Assembly: GCA_024404095.1 (NCBI GenBank)
Contig: JAKSQO010000013.1
Span: 1 to 64,000, forward strand
Length of the DNA stretch: 64,000 nucleotides
Direction of reading: 5' to 3'
Source of the DNA: Clostridia bacterium
Lineage (GTDB): Bacteria; Bacillota; Clostridia; Oscillospirales; Acutalibacteraceae
The notes under the pieces were generated by a model, which saw only the letters and a list, made by a program, of their open reading frames with translations, did no database searches and was not told the origin of the DNA. Shown here in pieces: positions 24,634 to 33,713 of the stretch. Both the position numbers and the translations under genes were made by a program. The first letter of the stretch is position 1. Each line of letters starts with the position of its first letter.

Positions 24634-26172
24634 TTATTTGAACAGATTTTTAAAAAATGTCAGAATCTTTTTACAGAATATGTCAAAACCTGTCGGCTGA
24701 CTGTCTTGCTTTTTCAATTCGTCAACAGAATAAACCTTATAGGTTATATCTGCCGCCGCACTTTCATAAAGCAATGCAATTCTTCCGTCCTCAAGCTCAG
24801 AAAGGCAGGAATAAACATAAGTCAGATCCTCTGTGCTGTCAGTAACATTATAGCTGTATGCCCAGTCAACCTTATTTTTTTCATCGTAAAGACCGATTTT
24901 CACCGTGCCGAGCTTTCTTTTCTTTGTTGCCGGGAACGCAGCAATAATCGCCTTTTTCCCGTCTATTTCACCCGAATAATTGATAAACGAAACCATGCAG
25001 TTGGATGTGTACTTAAGACTTTTGTCAAGCTTGTATCTGCTCCATGTAACACCTCCGTCCGTGCTGTCGCAATAGCTGACACGGTTAGCGGTATTTCGGG
25101 AATACATACGCAGAACGCCGTTATTGAGCTCAACTATCTGAGATTCAGAGCTTTTGCCTGCAAAGCCGACCTTCGACGCTCTTTCGCCCCTGCTCCATGT
25201 TTTTCCGCCGTCATCTGTAAAAATAACGCTTGTGTATTCCGTACCCTTGTTGTTATCGTAGATTGCAAACATAACACGTTCTTTGCCGTTAAAATTATAC
25301 GCAAAGCCACGGCCCGGACCAACACCCGAAAATCCGCTTGAACTGATTTCATTATTCAGAATTTTCGGCTCGCTCCATGTCTCGCCTTTATCAGTGCTTG
25401 TGCGAAGCCAGAAGTAAAACGCAGGATAAATCTTAATCGGTGAGCCTGCGTAAAAAATATTTGCCTGTGTCTTGTTTTCGGTCAGCTTTCCGTCCGCGCC
25501 TATAGTGTTTATCATAACCTTTTCAAGGCGGTTGCTTTCTGAAACATAAAGATTAAATTCACGGTCTACAAAATAATTCTTATAGCCTTTTCCGTCGCTG
25601 AATTTAAGCACGGGCGCATAACCGTTCACAAATTCACCGATATAGTACGGATAATTTGTTTTATCGAGTTTTGTGCTTTCCATGCCCTCTGCTGTTGTTT
25701 TGTCACAAAGAACAATCTTTCCGTCAATGTAGCCGTTTTTGCTTTTTCCGGCGGTCGGGCTTCCGATAAAAGCAGGGCACGCATCAGTAATTATATACAG
25801 CTTGCCTGTGGAATCCTGTGCAACTGCGCTGTCAATAAACGAAGCACTTGCTTTTACAACATTCTGCTCGTTGTCCTCTTCAACATCCGTAAAATGATTT
25901 ATCACATTCGGTTCTGACCACGTTTCACCCATATCGTCAGAAAATCTGACAACGGTATCAATGTTTGCAGGTGAATCCGTTCCGTGACCGTAGCGTGCGT
26001 CAGCGGCAACAAGAACACGTCCGCTGTCAAGCGTTATCATGGCAGGAATACGGAAAAGCTCACTCCCTGCCGCACCCGATTCAAAAGGCTGACCCGAAAC
26101 GGCAGATACAGATATAACCGTTCCCGAAGCAACAATCAAGGCAATAAAAAGAGAAAAAAATCTTTTAAACAC
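24634..26172 (-). CDS. Exo-alpha-sialidase (GH33), secreted, with amphipathic C-terminal tail
   Basis: About 512 residues. A signal peptide (to VSA, about residue 25) is followed by a six-bladed propeller sialidase: the FRIP motif (ELFRIPAMITL) carrying an arginine of the triad, DARYGHG with the likely acid/base Asp, and four Asp-boxes (SDDMGETW, STDKGETW, TDDGGKTW, STDGGVTW). It would release terminal sialic acid from host or dietary glycoconjugates. The protein ends IFCKKILTFFKNLFK, a cationic-aromatic amphipathic segment after the catalytic domain, and has no LPXTG. I choose the GTG at 26172 (aaggag 9 bases upstream); TTG codons at 26178 and 26181 are alternatives. Its promoter is a perfect consensus. 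Confidence 0.9.
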   Translation of the reverse strand: MFKRFFSLFIALIVASGTVISVSAVSGQPFESGAAGSELFRIPAMITLDSGRVLVAADARYGHGTDSPANIDTVVRFSDDMGETWSEPNVINHFTDVEEDNEQNVVKASASFIDSAVAQDSTGKLYIITDACPAFIGSPTAGKSKNGYIDGKIVLCDKTTAEGMESTKLDKTNYPYYIGEFVNGYAPVLKFSDGKGYKNYFVDREFNLYVSESNRLEKVMINTIGADGKLTENKTQANIFYAGSPIKIYPAFYFWLRTSTDKGETWSEPKILNNEISSSGFSGVGPGRGFAYNFNGKERVMFAIYDNNKGTEYTSVIFTDDGGKTWSRGERASKVGFAGKSSESQIVELNNGVLRMYSRNTANRVSYCDSTDGGVTWSRYKLDKSLKYTSNCMVSFINYSGEIDGKKAIIAAFPATKKRKLGTVKIGLYDEKNKVDWAYSYNVTDSTEDLTYVYSCLSELEDGRIALLYESAAADITYKVYSVDELKKQDSQPTGFDIFCKKILTFFKNLFK

Positions 26173-26199
26173 AGACAACAACTCCTTACTTTTTTCCTT

Positions 26200-26228
26200 A
26201 TTATACTTTCAGCTTCTTATTTTGTCAA
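26200..26228 (-). promoter_or_regulatory. consensus sigma-A promoter of the sialidase gene
   Basis: Minus-strand TTGACA (26223-26228) and TATAAT (26200-26205), spacer 17: a full match to the consensus. It is back to back with the promoter of the ABC operon. Confidence 0.85.
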
Positions 26229-26256
26229 ATATACCTTTATACGGCACTATAATCCG

Positions 26257-26285
26257 TTGACTAAAACTGAAATCGGTGTTATACT
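26257..26285 (+). promoter_or_regulatory. promoter of the membrane protein/ABC exporter operon
   Basis: TTGACT (26257-26262) and TATACT (26280-26285), spacer 17, with ggagg before the ATG at 26316. The -35 boxes of the two divergent promoters are 28 bases apart. Confidence 0.8.
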
Positions 26286-26315
26286 TTTTCTATATTGCCT
26301 TTTGGAGGAATATCT

Positions 26316-27500
26316 ATGGCACGTGCTGAAAACAACAACAAAAATGCTGTGACAAACAGCAATGAAAATAATAATTCGGGCAAGCTGAAAATAATTATCG
26401 CAATACTCGTTGTTGCAGTAATAATCACAGCTTCTGTCGCTGTCATTGTCGGTTCGCTTAAAAAGAATCCTTCGGTTGAAAGTGACCCGTTTATTGCAGT
26501 TGCAAAGGAGTCAAAAAAAGTCAGCGAAAAAGATCCTGCCGTTGAGGCACTGTCCGCTGTTCATAAAACAGTTTTCGGTACAAATTCGCTCGAGCTTCAT
26601 GGTGCAATCCGTGAAAACAATATTGACCTCATCGCTCAGTACGGCAAAGACCTGCTCTCGTCCTCCGTTTATTTTTCATTCGGCAAGCAAAAGGAAGCAC
26701 TTCTTTTTGACGGTCAGTATTTTCAGTATGACGGCGGCGATACGCTTACTGTCGCTTATCCCGCTCCCCTTCTCAGCGATTCAAAAAATATTGTCGCCGC
26801 TCTTCGCGGAGATTTCATTTCAATCTTCCCCGACCTTTCAACCACTCCCGAATTCTACAACGTAGTCGGAAGTGACATCAACGGAAGTATTCAGACCGCC
26901 GCAACCGCAATCAGTGGAAAATATCTTGATTTTGATTCAATATCCGAGCTTTTTAACAGCAACAAAACTGTTATGGCACAGTTTTTCTTCGGAACAGACT
27001 ATAAGGGAACCGTTCCCGATTTTGATGTTCTTTACAAATCAGCCGCCGACTTTATCCTCAACGGACTTTCCGAAAAATCCCTCAAGGTAACTGTCAGCGT
27101 AAACGGAAAAGTTCTTACCTATACAATAAACGGCAACATGGTTTCAGCAACAGAGGAGCTTGTCACATATCTCACCGACAATAAAACCGCAAAGCTCCTG
27201 CTCGGAAACGATTTTTATGAAAAGCTTATGACAAATCTTAATGCATACGTCAAAGCCAATGAAGCAAACCGCGCTTCTGCCGATTTCAGCGGAACAATTG
27301 TAGCTGAAAAAGGATTCATCTCTCAGATTCAGATTACATGCGCAGACACTTCAATTATCAATCTCAGCACCAAAAATATCAACAAAGCAAAAGTCAGCTC
27401 TTCTTTCTATGACGAAATCAATTCGAGAGCAGACAAAAAGACAATTATCAAGGATAAAGACAGCCTTCTTAACTATTTCAGAGGAAAAGTAAGAGTATAA
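26316..27500 (+). CDS. Single-pass membrane protein with a large external domain, family unrecognised
   Basis: 394 residues. An Asn-rich cytoplasmic N-terminus is followed by one membrane helix (KLKIIIAILVVAVIITASVA, about residues 23-45) and a ~340-residue outside domain with alternating helices and strands and no motif I recognise. It is followed after 18 bases by two ABC exporter half-transporters and shares their promoter, so it may be an accessory or substrate-handling subunit. The start ATG at 26316 has ggagg 8 bases upstream; the frame extends seven codons further without support. Function cannot be assigned; the clean start, operon position and coding character make it a real gene. 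Confidence 0.75.
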   Translation: MARAENNNKNAVTNSNENNNSGKLKIIIAILVVAVIITASVAVIVGSLKKNPSVESDPFIAVAKESKKVSEKDPAVEALSAVHKTVFGTNSLELHGAIRENNIDLIAQYGKDLLSSSVYFSFGKQKEALLFDGQYFQYDGGDTLTVAYPAPLLSDSKNIVAALRGDFISIFPDLSTTPEFYNVVGSDINGSIQTAATAISGKYLDFDSISELFNSNKTVMAQFFFGTDYKGTVPDFDVLYKSAADFILNGLSEKSLKVTVSVNGKVLTYTINGNMVSATEELVTYLTDNKTAKLLLGNDFYEKLMTNLNAYVKANEANRASADFSGTIVAEKGFISQIQITCADTSIINLSTKNINKAKVSSSFYDEINSRADKKTIIKDKDSLLNYFRGKVRV

Positions 27501-27518
27501 AACTTTCGGGAGCCGCAA

Positions 27519-29669
27519 ATGAAACTGATTACAGATTATCTTTCAAAATTCAAATTGAAAATGATAGTGGTAATTCTCTGCCTAATCGGTGAAGCCGCAA
27601 TGTGTCTTGTATCTCCGTATCTTATCGGAAATCTTGTCAACATCGGCATTCAGCAGCAGGGTTTTGAGGACAGCTGTCCTGTAATCATCAGCCGCAACGC
27701 ATTTGCGCTTTTTGAGGAAATAATTCCGAACGAAAAATGCACCGAGCTTAACGGTCTTTATATCAAAAGCCGACAGACTCCCGATTATCTCGATAAGAAA
27801 TACACCTCAGACAGAGAGTGCTATTACATCCGCGAAAACGCCGACATCAGTAAGGCAAAAGAAATCTATCAGAACGCTGTGCTTTCAGCTTTGAGCGCAA
27901 TACGCGGTGTTGAGGGCTTTGACAGCTACGATTATGACACGCTTGCCAAGGAGATTTCACTCACATCGCTTTATGTTTATTCAGGCTCAGTTTATCTTAC
28001 CGAGCAGCAGAAATCCGATTATTACAAAACCGCTGAAAAAACAGGCACAGCCGTAAAAATGCAGGCGGCTTCTATGCTTCTCCCCTACGTCTATGAGGAT
28101 GCGGCGGTTGACTGCGAAACAATTCAGAATTCATATATGTTCAGAATCATGGCTGAGATTATCGGTGTAACAATTCTTCAGTTTGCTTTCGCGATGATTT
28201 CATCAAAATGCATCTCAGTTATTTCATCTCAGACAGAAAAGAATATGCGCCTTGACCTGCTCCGACATACGGCAAAGTTCACCGACAAAGAGCTTAAAAG
28301 TTTTCCGCCCGAAAGCCTTGCCTATGTCACAACAAGCGGTGTCGGTCAGATAGGAATGACACTCAACTACGGTGTCAAAATGCTTATTTACGCTCCGATT
28401 ATTGCGATTTTCGGCAGTATCATCACATTTATGAGAAGTGCCGCCTTCGGATCTCTCATTCTGCTCGGTGCGGTTCTCATTATTCTTTCAATAATTATCA
28501 TTTTCAGATGTACCGCAAAAAAATATTACTATATGCAGGAGCAGTACGAGAAGTATGTCAAGTCGGTTTCCGTAAATCTTAAACAGCTTCTGACACTCAG
28601 AACCTCAAACGCACAGAAGAGTGAGGAAGCAAAGGTCAGCATTCTTTCAAAGGACATTTACAAAAACGAAAGCTTTGTAATGAAAGCGGTTCTTATTGCC
28701 CTGAGTTCAATCAATCTTGTTACCAATATCGTTACCGCATTTGCGATTGCAATCGGCGGCGAAAATATGCTCAGCTCCGAGCTGACCGCAGGCAACATTA
28801 TCACATATCTTCAGTACACAATCATAACAATAAGCGCATTTATGATGATAGGTGCTATGATCGTTTTCGCACCGAAAGCACTTGTTGCAATTAAGGATAT
28901 CGGCAAAATTTATTCTTTAGTTCCCGAAGCCGATAACTTCGGCGATGTTCCCTCACCTGTCAGCGTTTCTGACAGAATCGAATTCAACAACGTAGAACTC
29001 TTTGACGGCTCACCGAAATTCAGCTTCCGTATTGAGCCGAATAAAGTCACCATTATTACAGGCAGAACGGGCACGGGCAAATCCACGCTTGCAAAATGTC
29101 TTTTAAGACAGAACAAGCCGCTGTCAGGCGACATCAGCATTGACGGAAGGGAAATTACCGTTTTTGATAATTCCTACCCGGGCAGGCTCGTTTCTTTTGC
29201 CGAAAGCACACCTGTGCTGTTCTCACGCTCAATCAGAAGCAATATGCTTCTTCACGGCGCACCCAATGACGATAGTATTCTGCTAAATGCTCTCGACAAA
29301 GCGGAGTGCGGATTTATTGTCGCTGACGCTGATGACCTTGATACTGTTCTCGAAAACAGCGGTGAAAAATTCAGCGGTGGTCAGCGAAGCCGACTTTCAA
29401 TCGCAGGTGCAGTTGCAAAGCAGGCAGGCGTGTATATTTTTGACGATTGCCTCACCTCGGTTGACGAAAATGTAAGACAGAAAATCTTCGACAATCTCTG
29501 TGCGCTCAAAGAAAATGCCGCAGTTGTTATTGTCGCTCAGAATATTATCGGTATGGAAAAAGCGGACAGCATTGTTATGCTGACTGACGAAGGAGCAATT
29601 CAGGGAAGCTTTGACGAGCTTACCGAAAAATCCGCCGACTTCAGAAGCTTTACAGGAAGGCGGGTGTGA
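27519..29669 (+). CDS. ABC exporter half-transporter with degenerate ATP site and extracytoplasmic insert
   Basis: 716 residues: six-helix membrane domain plus ATPase. Between the first and second helices lies an extra ~150-residue segment (about residues 45-200, rich in Tyr, Glu and Asp), so an external domain is predicted. The ATPase has Walker A GRTGTGKST (about 515), an intact signature SGGQRSRLSIAGA (about 619), but Walker B reads IFDDC, with Asp where the catalytic Glu should be, and the H-loop His is Gln (VAQN). These are the changes expected in the non-hydrolysing subunit of a heterodimer. The partner gene follows immediately. Substrate is unknown. Confidence 0.88.
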   Translation: MKLITDYLSKFKLKMIVVILCLIGEAAMCLVSPYLIGNLVNIGIQQQGFEDSCPVIISRNAFALFEEIIPNEKCTELNGLYIKSRQTPDYLDKKYTSDRECYYIRENADISKAKEIYQNAVLSALSAIRGVEGFDSYDYDTLAKEISLTSLYVYSGSVYLTEQQKSDYYKTAEKTGTAVKMQAASMLLPYVYEDAAVDCETIQNSYMFRIMAEIIGVTILQFAFAMISSKCISVISSQTEKNMRLDLLRHTAKFTDKELKSFPPESLAYVTTSGVGQIGMTLNYGVKMLIYAPIIAIFGSIITFMRSAAFGSLILLGAVLIILSIIIIFRCTAKKYYYMQEQYEKYVKSVSVNLKQLLTLRTSNAQKSEEAKVSILSKDIYKNESFVMKAVLIALSSINLVTNIVTAFAIAIGGENMLSSELTAGNIITYLQYTIITISAFMMIGAMIVFAPKALVAIKDIGKIYSLVPEADNFGDVPSPVSVSDRIEFNNVELFDGSPKFSFRIEPNKVTIITGRTGTGKSTLAKCLLRQNKPLSGDISIDGREITVFDNSYPGRLVSFAESTPVLFSRSIRSNMLLHGAPNDDSILLNALDKAECGFIVADADDLDTVLENSGEKFSGGQRSRLSIAGAVAKQAGVYIFDDCLTSVDENVRQKIFDNLCALKENAAVVIVAQNIIGMEKADSIVMLTDEGAIQGSFDELTEKSADFRSFTGRRV

Positions 29670-29671
29670 TT

Positions 29672-31408
29672 ATGGCTTCAAAAAATTCAGTTTTCAAGGT
29701 GCGCTTTGACGCGTCAAGCAAGGAATACAGTTCAAAATTCAATGCCTCAACCGCAAAATTTGTTTTCAAACAGATGAAGCCGTACAGCTTTAAGATTGCG
29801 CTTTTTGCCGTCCTCACCGTACTGTTCTCTTACACTTACGTCAGAATTCCGAGAATCCTCGGTCAGATAATCGACGTTTACACCTCGGCAATTATTTCAT
29901 CTGTCATTAAGGGTGCAGAAAATATTGACATTCCGAAGCCTGTTTCTCTGCTTGTTTATGCGGCGGTTTTTCTGATTCTGAACACGGTTTTCTCCGCACT
30001 TCAGGGAATGATTTCTTCGGGAATTTCGTCCTCGCACGCCGACAGGCTCAGAAACAAAGTGTTTGCAAAAATCGGCAGAATTTCGATTTCATACACGGAC
30101 GTTGCTTCAAAGAAGCACATTATGGATGTTGCAACCGAAAGCATTGATGCGTTTAATCAGAGCACAAATCTTATTATCAATCAGATTTTCTCGGCAATTA
30201 TTATGATAATCGCCATCATCGCAACGGTGGTGACAATCGACCCGATTGCCGCGCTGACAATGGCACTCATCATTCCGATTCAGCTTTTGCTTCAGTACAT
30301 TCTTGACTACGCCGAAGCAGGTGTCGGACGAAAAGCAATAAACAGGCAACCGACTGAATCGACCGATATCAGAGAGCTTTTCAGCGGACTAAAAACAATT
30401 CAAGCCTCGGGAAGAATGCCCGAAATACTTAATGAAATTGAGAAAGCTGAAAAAGAAAAAGCCTCGGGAATGGCATCCGCACGTTTCTTCTCATTTATCA
30501 CAAACAACTCCTCGGATTTACTTCTCGGACTTGAAATTGCAGTTATCTCGCTGATAAGCGCATTCCGAATCAACGACGGAATATTTACAATCGGTACACT
30601 TCTTACAATCATAATTTATGTCAGAAAGCTCGGCAATCCGATTTCACAGCTCGCCTCATTCTCATCTGTAAGCGCAACACTTGCCGCTTCCTCTGCTACG
30701 CTGCGTGAATTTTTGGATGCACCCGAGGAAAACAAGGACGGAACTGAAACGCTTCTCCCCGAAAAGGCTGAGGCTATTGAAATCAGCAACGTCACATTCA
30801 CTTATCCCAACACAGTCAAGCCTGTTATCAGCAACATGACAGTTACCGTTCCGCCGACAGGAATTACAGCGGTTTCGGGCTTCACAGGTGCAGGTAAGAC
30901 CACGGTAATCAAGCTTATTCTTCGTCTTTACTCCCCTGACAGCGGCACTGTCAGCTACGGCGGAATGAACATTGAGGACATTCCGCTTGATACCTACCGT
31001 AAATTGTTCTCGGTAATCAATCAGGAAGCAACACTTTTTGAAACGTCGATTGCCGCCAACATCGCATTTCCAGAGAAAGAATATGACATTGAAAAAATCA
31101 AAGCAGCAGCGAAGCTCGCAGGCGCAGATGAGTTTATATCAAAGCTTACTGACGGCTACGATACCGTATTCTGCTCCGAACCACAGAACATTTCAAACGG
31201 TCAGACACAGCTTATTCTCATTGCACGTGCACTTTACAACCGTTCAAAATTCATTATTCTTGACGAGGCAACTTCTTTTGTCGATGTTGAAACCGAGGAA
31301 AAGGTTTCAGCCGCAATGAAGGAGTGTTCAAAATCCTGCGGTGTTATTATCATTTCGCATAAGAGCTCAACGGTTAAGGACGCTGACAACGTAATCAATA
31401 TTCAATAA
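29672..31408 (+). CDS. ABC exporter half-transporter, catalytic partner
   Basis: 578 residues: type IV ABC exporter with six helices and a C-terminal ATPase. Walker A is GFTGAGKTT (about residue 405), Walker B ILDEATSFVD with the catalytic Glu present, and the H-loop is ISHKSST. The signature is degenerate (ISNGQTQL instead of LSGGQ). Its good Walker motifs pair with the good signature of the upstream subunit, while its poor signature faces the Asp-substituted site, exactly the asymmetric heterodimer pattern. The upstream stop codon overlaps a GTG at 29666; I prefer the ATG at 29672. A terminator follows. Confidence 0.9.
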   Translation: MASKNSVFKVRFDASSKEYSSKFNASTAKFVFKQMKPYSFKIALFAVLTVLFSYTYVRIPRILGQIIDVYTSAIISSVIKGAENIDIPKPVSLLVYAAVFLILNTVFSALQGMISSGISSSHADRLRNKVFAKIGRISISYTDVASKKHIMDVATESIDAFNQSTNLIINQIFSAIIMIIAIIATVVTIDPIAALTMALIIPIQLLLQYILDYAEAGVGRKAINRQPTESTDIRELFSGLKTIQASGRMPEILNEIEKAEKEKASGMASARFFSFITNNSSDLLLGLEIAVISLISAFRINDGIFTIGTLLTIIIYVRKLGNPISQLASFSSVSATLAASSATLREFLDAPEENKDGTETLLPEKAEAIEISNVTFTYPNTVKPVISNMTVTVPPTGITAVSGFTGAGKTTVIKLILRLYSPDSGTVSYGGMNIEDIPLDTYRKLFSVINQEATLFETSIAANIAFPEKEYDIEKIKAAAKLAGADEFISKLTDGYDTVFCSEPQNISNGQTQLILIARALYNRSKFIILDEATSFVDVETEEKVSAAMKECSKSCGVIIISHKSSTVKDADNVINIQ

Positions 31409-31410
31409 TT

Positions 31411-31439
31411 AAAACGGCGATTCACTTCGCCGTTTTTTC
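31411..31439 (+). terminator. terminator of the ABC exporter operon
   Basis: Stem AAACGGCG / CGCCGTTT with an 8-base loop, followed by a T-run, immediately after the stop codon. Confidence 0.9.
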
Positions 31440-31450
31440 TTTTGTTTAGG

Positions 31451-31479
31451 TTGAAAATTTCACCTCTGTATATTATAAT
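31451..31479 (+). promoter_or_regulatory. promoter of the beta-helix/esterase operon
   Basis: TTGAAA (31451-31456) and TATAAT (31474-31479), spacer 17, upstream of the ATG at 31517, which has a modest aaggttgg ribosome binding site. Confidence 0.75.
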
Positions 31480-31516
31480 TGTATAATAACTTTCTTTTTG
31501 GAAAGGTTGGATAATT

Positions 31517-33712
31517 ATGAAAAAGATTCTTTCTGTTCTTCTTGCGGTTACACTCATTCTTACCGCAATAAGCTTCGGCTCATTTGCCGTCGATTCGGGT
31601 AAAACAATTATCGTTTCAAACAGGGATATTGACCCTTTCAAGGCGGCAAATAAGCTTGACGGAAGCGAGCCTGTTACCGTTCAGCTTCGCGGAGGTACAT
31701 ACATTTTTGACACTCTGCTGTCATTCACCTCCGAGGACAGAGGCAATGTAACCTTTGAGCCGTATAACGGTGAAGAGGTTATTGTGACAGGTTCATCACC
31801 GATAACACAATGGAAAGAAACAACCGTCAACGGAGTTAAGGCTCTTTGCGCAAGTGCAAACGGCAAAAGAATTTCCGGACTTTTCAAAAACAGCGAAAAG
31901 CTCAGCTGTGCAAGACTTCCCGAGAGCGGATATTACTATGTTAAATCTCTTAACGATGATGATACGCTCTGGACCGAGGAAACAACACTCTGGGCAAACG
32001 GCACTCTCGGTCAGGCCTCATTCAACGTCGATCTCAAGGATTTCAGCAAAACTCCGTCAAATATAAATGACGTTACTGTTCGTATCCCCCATTGGTGGCA
32101 CGATGAGGTTACAGGGATGAAATCCTTTGATGAAAAAACAGGCAGAGTAAAAATGGTCAAGTATGCCGCCATGACAATCGGAGAGGGCGACAGATACTGC
32201 TTTGAAAACATCCTTGAAGGTCTTGACAAAAGCGGCGAATGGTGCTATGTCAGCGAAAAGGATATGATTTATTACATTCCAAAAGCAGGTGAAACATCCT
32301 CCGACCTTGTGCTTTATGCGGCAACAAATGCTGAAATCATAAGCATTGACGGTTGCAATAACATCACGTTCAGCGGCATAAAGTTTGAAAACACAGGCTG
32401 GGATTATGCCGACCCGAAATACTGTACAATCAATGTCGGCGCGTGGACTGACGGACTTGATATGGACGGTCCGCAGGCAGCGATTGACGCCTGCAGCGCA
32501 ATACGTGTAACAAACGCGGATAATATAAGCTTTACCAACTGCGATTTTCTGAATATCGGCTCAACGGCAATCAAATTTGTTGACAACGCACGCTCATGCC
32601 GGGCTGAAAACTGCTATTTCGACACAATCGGTGCTTCAGCCCTCTTTATAGGCGGTCAGAATAACAAAAATGAATGTGCCGCCGACATCACGGCTAAGAA
32701 TAATATCATCGGTAATTACGGGCTTCAGTTCCACAGCGCACCGGGCGTGACTGTTACCTACTGCGACCGTGCCGACATCTCAAATAACGAGATTCACGAC
32801 GGCTACTACACAGGCATTTCCTGCGGATGGATATGGCTTTTCGGCTATCACGTTACAAACAACATTAAACTGAAAAACAATCTTATATATAATGTCGGCA
32901 AGGGTATGCTTTCCGATATGGGCGGAATATATATGCTCGGCGCACAGCCGGGAACAGAAATCAGCGGCAATATCATACACGATGTAACCTGCTATCAGGG
33001 CGAAAGCGGTTACGCAGGCGCAGGAATTTATACTGACGCAGGCGCATCGGAAATGCTGATTAAAAACAACCTTGTTTTTAACTGTTCAAGCTATGCGTTC
33101 AACGCTACTATCGCACGAAACAACAGCATAACCAATAATATTGCGGCTTTCTGCGGTGAGTGTCTGGTTAATCCCGGCGGAAAGCTTCTGGAATTTGCTT
33201 CAATGAACAACTACAATCAGAATATTTACCTTACAAACAGCAATGTTCCGATTTATATGGAGATGGACACAATCGAGGAGCTTGTTGATAACCGCAACGT
33301 AATGTGGGATTTTACATACGGTGATGAGCTGTATTTCAATCTGCACGACCTCAAAAACGGCAAAGCAATTCCGCTGAAAAAGGCTGTCAAGGGTGGCTAC
33401 GTTGACACCTCGATTGCAAAAGACCCGATGTTTGTTGACGCTGAGCATTACGATTTCACTCTTTGCAAGGACTCCCCTGTTTTCGCAAACGATATAGGCT
33501 TTAAAGCGTGGGATTATTCCGAGGCGGGAACAGTCAGAAACAGCCAAATCGGTACATCGCTTCTCGGCGGTCAGACAGCATACAATGCAAACGTAAGTCA
33601 ATGTGTATATCATCCTGCAAAGCTCAAGGCAGGAACTGTTATCGCAAGATTTTTCAAGAGAACATTCAAAACTATTGCAGATTTTTTCAGAAATCTTTTC
33701 GGGGTGAAGTAA
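31517..33712 (+). CDS. Secreted right-handed beta-helix protein, GH141-like
   Basis: 731 residues. The signal peptide ends near FAV (residue 25). The N-terminal segment VTVQLRGGTYIFDTLLSF and VTFEPYNGEEVIVTGSSPIT, then GEWCYVSEKDMIYYIPKAGE and INITFSGI-like strands, followed by repeated Asn-rich helix turns (ISNNEIHDGYYTGISCGW, KNNLIYNVGKGMLSDMGG), match the layout of GH141-type beta-helix glycosidases (fucosidase/xylanase activities are known in that family). Exact specificity is inference. It ends with a strongly amphipathic tail (RFFKRTFKTIADFFRNLFG). It heads an operon with an esterase/beta-lactamase fusion, a patatin and an MBL protein; the next start is two bases after its stop. Confidence 0.78.
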   Translation: MKKILSVLLAVTLILTAISFGSFAVDSGKTIIVSNRDIDPFKAANKLDGSEPVTVQLRGGTYIFDTLLSFTSEDRGNVTFEPYNGEEVIVTGSSPITQWKETTVNGVKALCASANGKRISGLFKNSEKLSCARLPESGYYYVKSLNDDDTLWTEETTLWANGTLGQASFNVDLKDFSKTPSNINDVTVRIPHWWHDEVTGMKSFDEKTGRVKMVKYAAMTIGEGDRYCFENILEGLDKSGEWCYVSEKDMIYYIPKAGETSSDLVLYAATNAEIISIDGCNNITFSGIKFENTGWDYADPKYCTINVGAWTDGLDMDGPQAAIDACSAIRVTNADNISFTNCDFLNIGSTAIKFVDNARSCRAENCYFDTIGASALFIGGQNNKNECAADITAKNNIIGNYGLQFHSAPGVTVTYCDRADISNNEIHDGYYTGISCGWIWLFGYHVTNNIKLKNNLIYNVGKGMLSDMGGIYMLGAQPGTEISGNIIHDVTCYQGESGYAGAGIYTDAGASEMLIKNNLVFNCSSYAFNATIARNNSITNNIAAFCGECLVNPGGKLLEFASMNNYNQNIYLTNSNVPIYMEMDTIEELVDNRNVMWDFTYGDELYFNLHDLKNGKAIPLKKAVKGGYVDTSIAKDPMFVDAEHYDFTLCKDSPVFANDIGFKAWDYSEAGTVRNSQIGTSLLGGQTAYNANVSQCVYHPAKLKAGTVIARFFKRTFKTIADFFRNLFGVK

Positions 33713-33713
33713 T

